Shown here one piece after another: positions 60,258 to 64,000 of a DNA stretch of 64,000 nt (positions within the stretch are counted from its first letter, which is position 1; each line of letters starts with the position of its first letter). The stretch is from positions 47,273 to 111,272 of the forward strand of contig CAYSKJ010000001.1 of the NCBI GenBank assembly GCA_964431655.1, written 5' to 3'. The stretch comes from CAYMEV01 sp964431655 [NCBI: uncultured bacterium]. GTDB lineage: Bacteria > CAYMEV01. The notes below the pieces were generated by a model, which was not told where the DNA came from, made no database searches, and saw only the letters and a program-made list of their open reading frames with translations. Position numbers and translations under genes: made by a program.

Positions 60258-60284
60258 ATATTTAAACGGGAGAAGCTGATAGAT

Positions 60285-63200
60285 ATGGATGATAAAAGAA
60301 TAAATCTTGGAATCCTGAAATCAAAGGTGGATATACCTGACCTTATTGCCATTCAGCGTAAATCTTACGATGATTTCCTGCAGATGGACCTTCTGCCTGC
60401 CGAAAGGAAGGATATTGGAATACAGGGTGTATTCAAATCCATTTTTCCAATCAAGGATTTTTCAGAGCTGACTGAGCTGAGGTTTATAAGCTATTCCATA
60501 GGAAACTGGGAATGTAACTGCGGGAAAGAGAAAGGCCTGGAGAACCGTCGCATCAAATGCAGTGTATGCGGTCACCTTCATCAGCCAAAACCGGCAAGGA
60601 TAAGGGAATTTACCTGTGAGGGAAAAGGATGCAGGGCTGTTGTGCAGAATATACTTCCCAAGTGCAAAAAATGTCATTCCAATGTTACCCTTAAGGTAAA
60701 GTATGACCTGCTGGAGTGCAAGGACAAAGGGAAAACCTACAGTGCCCCCATGAAGCTTAAGATACAGCTCCTTATCAATAAAAAAGACGAAGAAAGCGAA
60801 ATTGTTGCCCTTGACCGGATGATTGAGCAGGAGATATACATAGGGGATATCCCGCTTATGACCAATAAGGGTACCTTTATTATAAACGGTGCTGAAAGGG
60901 TGGTTGTCAGCCAGATTCAGAGATCATCGGGAATTTTCTTCTATGCATCGAAAGATAAGAAGGCAAGCAGGCTCCATACTGCAAGGATCATCCCCTACCG
61001 GGGAAGCTGGATAGAGTTTGAGTTCGACAAAAAGGGAGTCATATACTGCAGGATTGACAAGAGAAGGAAAATAGTAGCATCCACCCTCTTGAAAGCGCTG
61101 GGATATGAGAATGATGAAGATATAATAAGGGCAGTCTATGATATTGAGGAAATAGAGATAGAAAACCACAGGCCGTATTCTGTCCTTGACGAAAAGATAC
61201 ATTATAACCGGAAGCTTTCCTATGACATCTATGACCCGGCCAAACCGGATAATCTCCTTTTTTCTGCCGGTGAAGACCTGGATTCTGCCAAGATAGAGAA
61301 GTTGAAGTATTACGGGATTAACAGGATACCCATAGGGGCAGGAGAACTGCAGGGCAGGTATTTTGCCTCTGATGTCATTGATGAGGAAACGGGAGAAGTT
61401 CTGCACAAGAGCAAGGACACCATGGATAAACCAGATAAATTCCTTAAAAACAAGAATATAAAGAAGATTTACCTTGCCAAGACTGATAACCAGAAACTGC
61501 AGGACCTTTTATTTCTAACCTTAAAAAAGGATGCCATCCAGACAAAGGATGAAGCACAGATAGATATATACAGAAGAATAAGGCCAGGAGAGCCTCCCAA
61601 TATGGAAGCCGTAAGGCTGACTATTGAGGGGATGTTTTTTGATATAAACCGGTTTGACCTCGGGGATGTTGGAAGGTTTAAAATAAACCAGAAATTCGGT
61701 TTTCCTGAAGTAGATGATGAAAGTGAAGAAAACCGCGTATTAAAAAAGGAAGATGTCCTGGAGACGGTTAAATACCTGATTTACCTGTGGAACAGGGAAG
61801 GAAGCCCTGATGATATTGACCATCTTGGAAACAGGAGGGTTAGGAGAGTCGGGGAGATTCTTGAAAACCAGTTCAGGGTCGGGCTTGTGCGGATGGAAAG
61901 GGTCATAAAGGAAAAACTGAATGTTCAGGATGTGGATACCATGGCCCCGCATGATATAATAAATGCAAAACCCATAATGGGAATAATCCGTGAATTCTTC
62001 GGCTCCAGCCAGCTATGCCAGTTTATGGACCAGACCAATCCCCTGGCTGAACTTACCCATAAGAGAAGGATAAGCGCTCTCGGACCCGGAGGGCTTTCAA
62101 GAGACAGGGCAGGCTTTGAGGTGAGGGATGTTCATCCCACTCATTACGGAAGGATATGCCCCATTGAAACCCCTGAGGGGCCGAATATAGGCCTTATTGT
62201 CTCCCTCAGCACCTATGCGAACATAGATAAATACGGTTTTATACAGACACCCTTCTTCAAGGTTAAAAACGGAGAGGTCCAGATACATTACATTGTCATT
62301 GACAGTGGCGACTCCAAATTCAGGGTTGATGACATCGTTGAGAAATCAAAGTTCTTTGCAGTCAATGAAAAGCTTGAAAGCGAGGGTAAAAGACCGGCAA
62401 AGGGCAAGATCCACCCCTTCTACCTTAATGCCGACCAGGAGTTCGACATGGCCATAGCACAGGCCAATGCCAGGCTTGATGAAAATGGAAGGCTGCTTGA
62501 TGAAAATATTAACTGCACAAAAAACGGCAGTTATGTGCTGGTTCCTAAAAAGGAAGTAAATTATATAGATATCTCGCCTAAACAGCTTGTTTCGGTATCA
62601 ACAGCCCTTATACCCTTCCTTGAGCATGATGATGCCAACAGGGCTCTTATGGGTTCAAATATGCAGAGGCAGGCTGTCCCGCTTATCAGCGCTGAAGCAC
62701 CCATCGTAGGCACAGGTATGGAGAGAATGGCTGCAGAATCATCAGGAGCCCTTATAATCTGCAAGAGGAAAGGTATCATCGAAAGCGTAACGGCAGACCG
62801 GATTATAGTGAGAATTGCCGAGGATGCAAGGGATATACAGGGCATATCCGATGACTCGGAACTGCAGAGCGACTCCAAGATTGATATCTATAATCTGCTC
62901 AAGTTCAAGATGTCGAACCAGAACACCTGCATCAACCAGAGGCCTATTGTAAAGATGGGACAGGAAGTGTATCCGGGGGATATCCTGGCTGACGGTGTTT
63001 CAACCGAAGGAGGGGAACTGGCTCTCGGAAAGAATATCCTGGTAGCCCTGATGCCGTGGGAGGGCTTCAACTATGAGGATGCAATCGTGCTGAGCGAGAG
63101 ACTTGCCCGGGAGGATGTATTTACTTCAATACATATTGAGGAATTCCAGATTGAATGCAGGGATACAAAACTCGGCCCTGAGGAGATAACTGCTGATATA

Positions 63201-64000
63201 CCCGGTGTGAAGGAGCCTCTGTTGAGAAATCTTGACAAGAACGGGATTATCAGAATAGGGGCCAAGGTAAAGCCGGGAGACATTATTGTCGGTAAGGTGA
63301 CTCCCAAGGGTGAAAGCCAGCTCTCCCCGGAAGAAAAACTGTTAAAGGCAATATTCGGTGAAAAGGCCAAGGATGTTAAGAATGCATCCCTTATATGTCC
63401 TCCAGGGGTCGAGGGTACGGTAATTGAGGTAAAGGCCTTCTCAAGAAAGGGTATTGAACAGGAAGAAGACAAGACTGAAGAGGAAATAGAGATACAGAAG
63501 CTTGAAAAAGACCGGACCGAGGAGCTTCACAACATAACCAAAAACACCCAGGACAAGCTGAAAAAGGTCTATCTGAGGCGAGTCCTGTCTGCCGACCTTT
63601 TAGATGGAAAAACCGGCGAAGTGCTCATCAAATCCGGGACAAAACTGGAAGAAAAGGACCTTGATAAGCTTAACCTTGATAACCTTCTCAGCCTTGAGGT
63701 AAAGGACTACGATAAGATCAGGAATCTTGTCGAGGAAATAAAGAATAATACCGAAGAGCAGAAGCACATTATAAAAACCATCTTCGACTCCAAGATAGCA
63801 AAGTTGAGTAAAAGCAGTGAACTGCCCCCCGGAGTAATAAAAATCATCAAAGTGTATATAGCCATGAAGAGAAGGGTATCTGCAGGTGACAAGATAGCTG
63901 GAAGACACGGCAACAAAGGTGTTATTTCCATAATACTGCCCGAGGAGGATATGCCCTTCCTTCCTGACGGAACCCCGGTTGACATTGCGCTGAATCCCCT
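60285..64000 (+). CDS. rpoB: RNA polymerase beta subunit with Cys-rich N-terminal insertion (3' end outside window)
   Basis: 1238 whole codons are visible, up to the GTPVDIALNP region; about 150 residues are missing. ATG 60285 follows GGGAG by 12 bases. Conserved regions are clear: the rifampicin region (about 573-600, with residues equal to E. coli D516, H526 and S531 kept and S512 replaced by Cys578), RICPIETPEGPNIG, and AGDKIAGRHGNKG. Unusual: between GN (73-74) and ECKDKGKTYSAP (144 on) about 65 extra residues hold Cys 77, 79, 92, 95 and 111, 116, 127, 130. The first set is C-x-C-x12-C-x2-C, as in the beta-prime zinc finger; the second is C-x4-C-x10-C-x2-C. Confidence 0.97.
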   Translation, partial: MDDKRINLGILKSKVDIPDLIAIQRKSYDDFLQMDLLPAERKDIGIQGVFKSIFPIKDFSELTELRFISYSIGNWECNCGKEKGLENRRIKCSVCGHLHQPKPARIREFTCEGKGCRAVVQNILPKCKKCHSNVTLKVKYDLLECKDKGKTYSAPMKLKIQLLINKKDEESEIVALDRMIEQEIYIGDIPLMTNKGTFIINGAERVVVSQIQRSSGIFFYASKDKKASRLHTARIIPYRGSWIEFEFDKKGVIYCRIDKRRKIVASTLLKALGYENDEDIIRAVYDIEEIEIENHRPYSVLDEKIHYNRKLSYDIYDPAKPDNLLFSAGEDLDSAKIEKLKYYGINRIPIGAGELQGRYFASDVIDEETGEVLHKSKDTMDKPDKFLKNKNIKKIYLAKTDNQKLQDLLFLTLKKDAIQTKDEAQIDIYRRIRPGEPPNMEAVRLTIEGMFFDINRFDLGDVGRFKINQKFGFPEVDDESEENRVLKKEDVLETVKYLIYLWNREGSPDDIDHLGNRRVRRVGEILENQFRVGLVRMERVIKEKLNVQDVDTMAPHDIINAKPIMGIIREFFGSSQLCQFMDQTNPLAELTHKRRISALGPGGLSRDRAGFEVRDVHPTHYGRICPIETPEGPNIGLIVSLSTYANIDKYGFIQTPFFKVKNGEVQIHYIVIDSGDSKFRVDDIVEKSKFFAVNEKLESEGKRPAKGKIHPFYLNADQEFDMAIAQANARLDENGRLLDENINCTKNGSYVLVPKKEVNYIDISPKQLVSVSTALIPFLEHDDANRALMGSNMQRQAVPLISAEAPIVGTGMERMAAESSGALIICKRKGIIESVTADRIIVRIAEDARDIQGISDDSELQSDSKIDIYNLLKFKMSNQNTCINQRPIVKMGQEVYPGDILADGVSTEGGELALGKNILVALMPWEGFNYEDAIVLSERLAREDVFTSIHIEEFQIECRDTKLGPEEITADIPGVKEPLLRNLDKNGIIRIGAKVKPGDIIVGKVTPKGESQLSPEEKLLKAIFGEKAKDVKNASLICPPGVEGTVIEVKAFSRKGIEQEEDKTEEEIEIQKLEKDRTEELHNITKNTQDKLKKVYLRRVLSADLLDGKTGEVLIKSGTKLEEKDLDKLNLDNLLSLEVKDYDKIRNLVEEIKNNTEEQKHIIKTIFDSKIAKLSKSSELPPGVIKIIKVYIAMKRRVSAGDKIAGRHGNKGVISIILPEEDMPFLPDGTPVDIALNP

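Overview
The window reads as chromosomal DNA of a diderm, probably anaerobic bacterium whose phylum I cannot fix. Diderm: Lnt, LspA and Lgt are all encoded, with several lipoproteins. Anaerobic: a fused BadF/HgdC-type CoA-enzyme activase and a radical-SAM lysine 2,3-aminomutase. Arg codons are often AGG and Ile codons often ATA by eye. RpoB keeps Ser at the position (E. coli 531) that is Asn in typical spirochaetes, which argues against an ordinary spirochaete.

The dominant structure is a direct tandem repeat with a 24,561-bp unit. Positions 1-22723 reappear as 24562-47284 with a constant offset and no difference that I can see. Copy 2 is complete (22724-47284). Copy 1 should begin 1,837 bp left of the window. 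The single novel joint, 22723/22724, fuses the middle of a cyclase gene to the middle of a MATE transporter gene and breaks both. This is either a very recent duplication or an assembly artefact.

Each unit carries a + strand run ileS-lspA-lgt-rluD-like-hybrid sensor kinase-CoA-enzyme activase-lnt-P-type ATPase, then kamA-ablB (N-epsilon-acetyl-beta-lysine osmolyte synthesis). A bidirectional terminator separates these from a - strand run. In copy 2 that run is intact and tightly overlapping: Ser/Thr kinase with NHL-like sensor > FHA-GAF-cyclase > HD-GYP > TPR lipoprotein > FtsY with a long helical-repeat N-terminus > small secreted protein. It looks like one signalling operon coupled to SRP-receptor synthesis.

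Unique DNA from 47285 on holds the cyclase N-terminus and the kinase, then a - strand operon xerC/D > SAM hydrolase (DUF62) > membrane FHA protein > VWA-like membrane protein. Three small + strand genes follow that resemble a type III secretion rod/needle-plus-chaperone set (tentative). Last comes the conserved expression cluster tRNA-Tyr, tRNA-Gly, tRNA-Thr, tuf, rpmG, tRNA-Trp, secE, nusG, rplK, rplA, rplJ, rplL, rpoB (cut by the window end).

The most unusual protein feature is in RpoB: an inserted segment of about 65 residues (about 75-141) with eight cysteines. Its first four have exactly the spacing of the zinc finger at the N-terminus of the other large subunit, beta-prime. No intergenic stretch exceeds 300 bases. 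I saw no CRISPR array, insertion sequence or rRNA gene.
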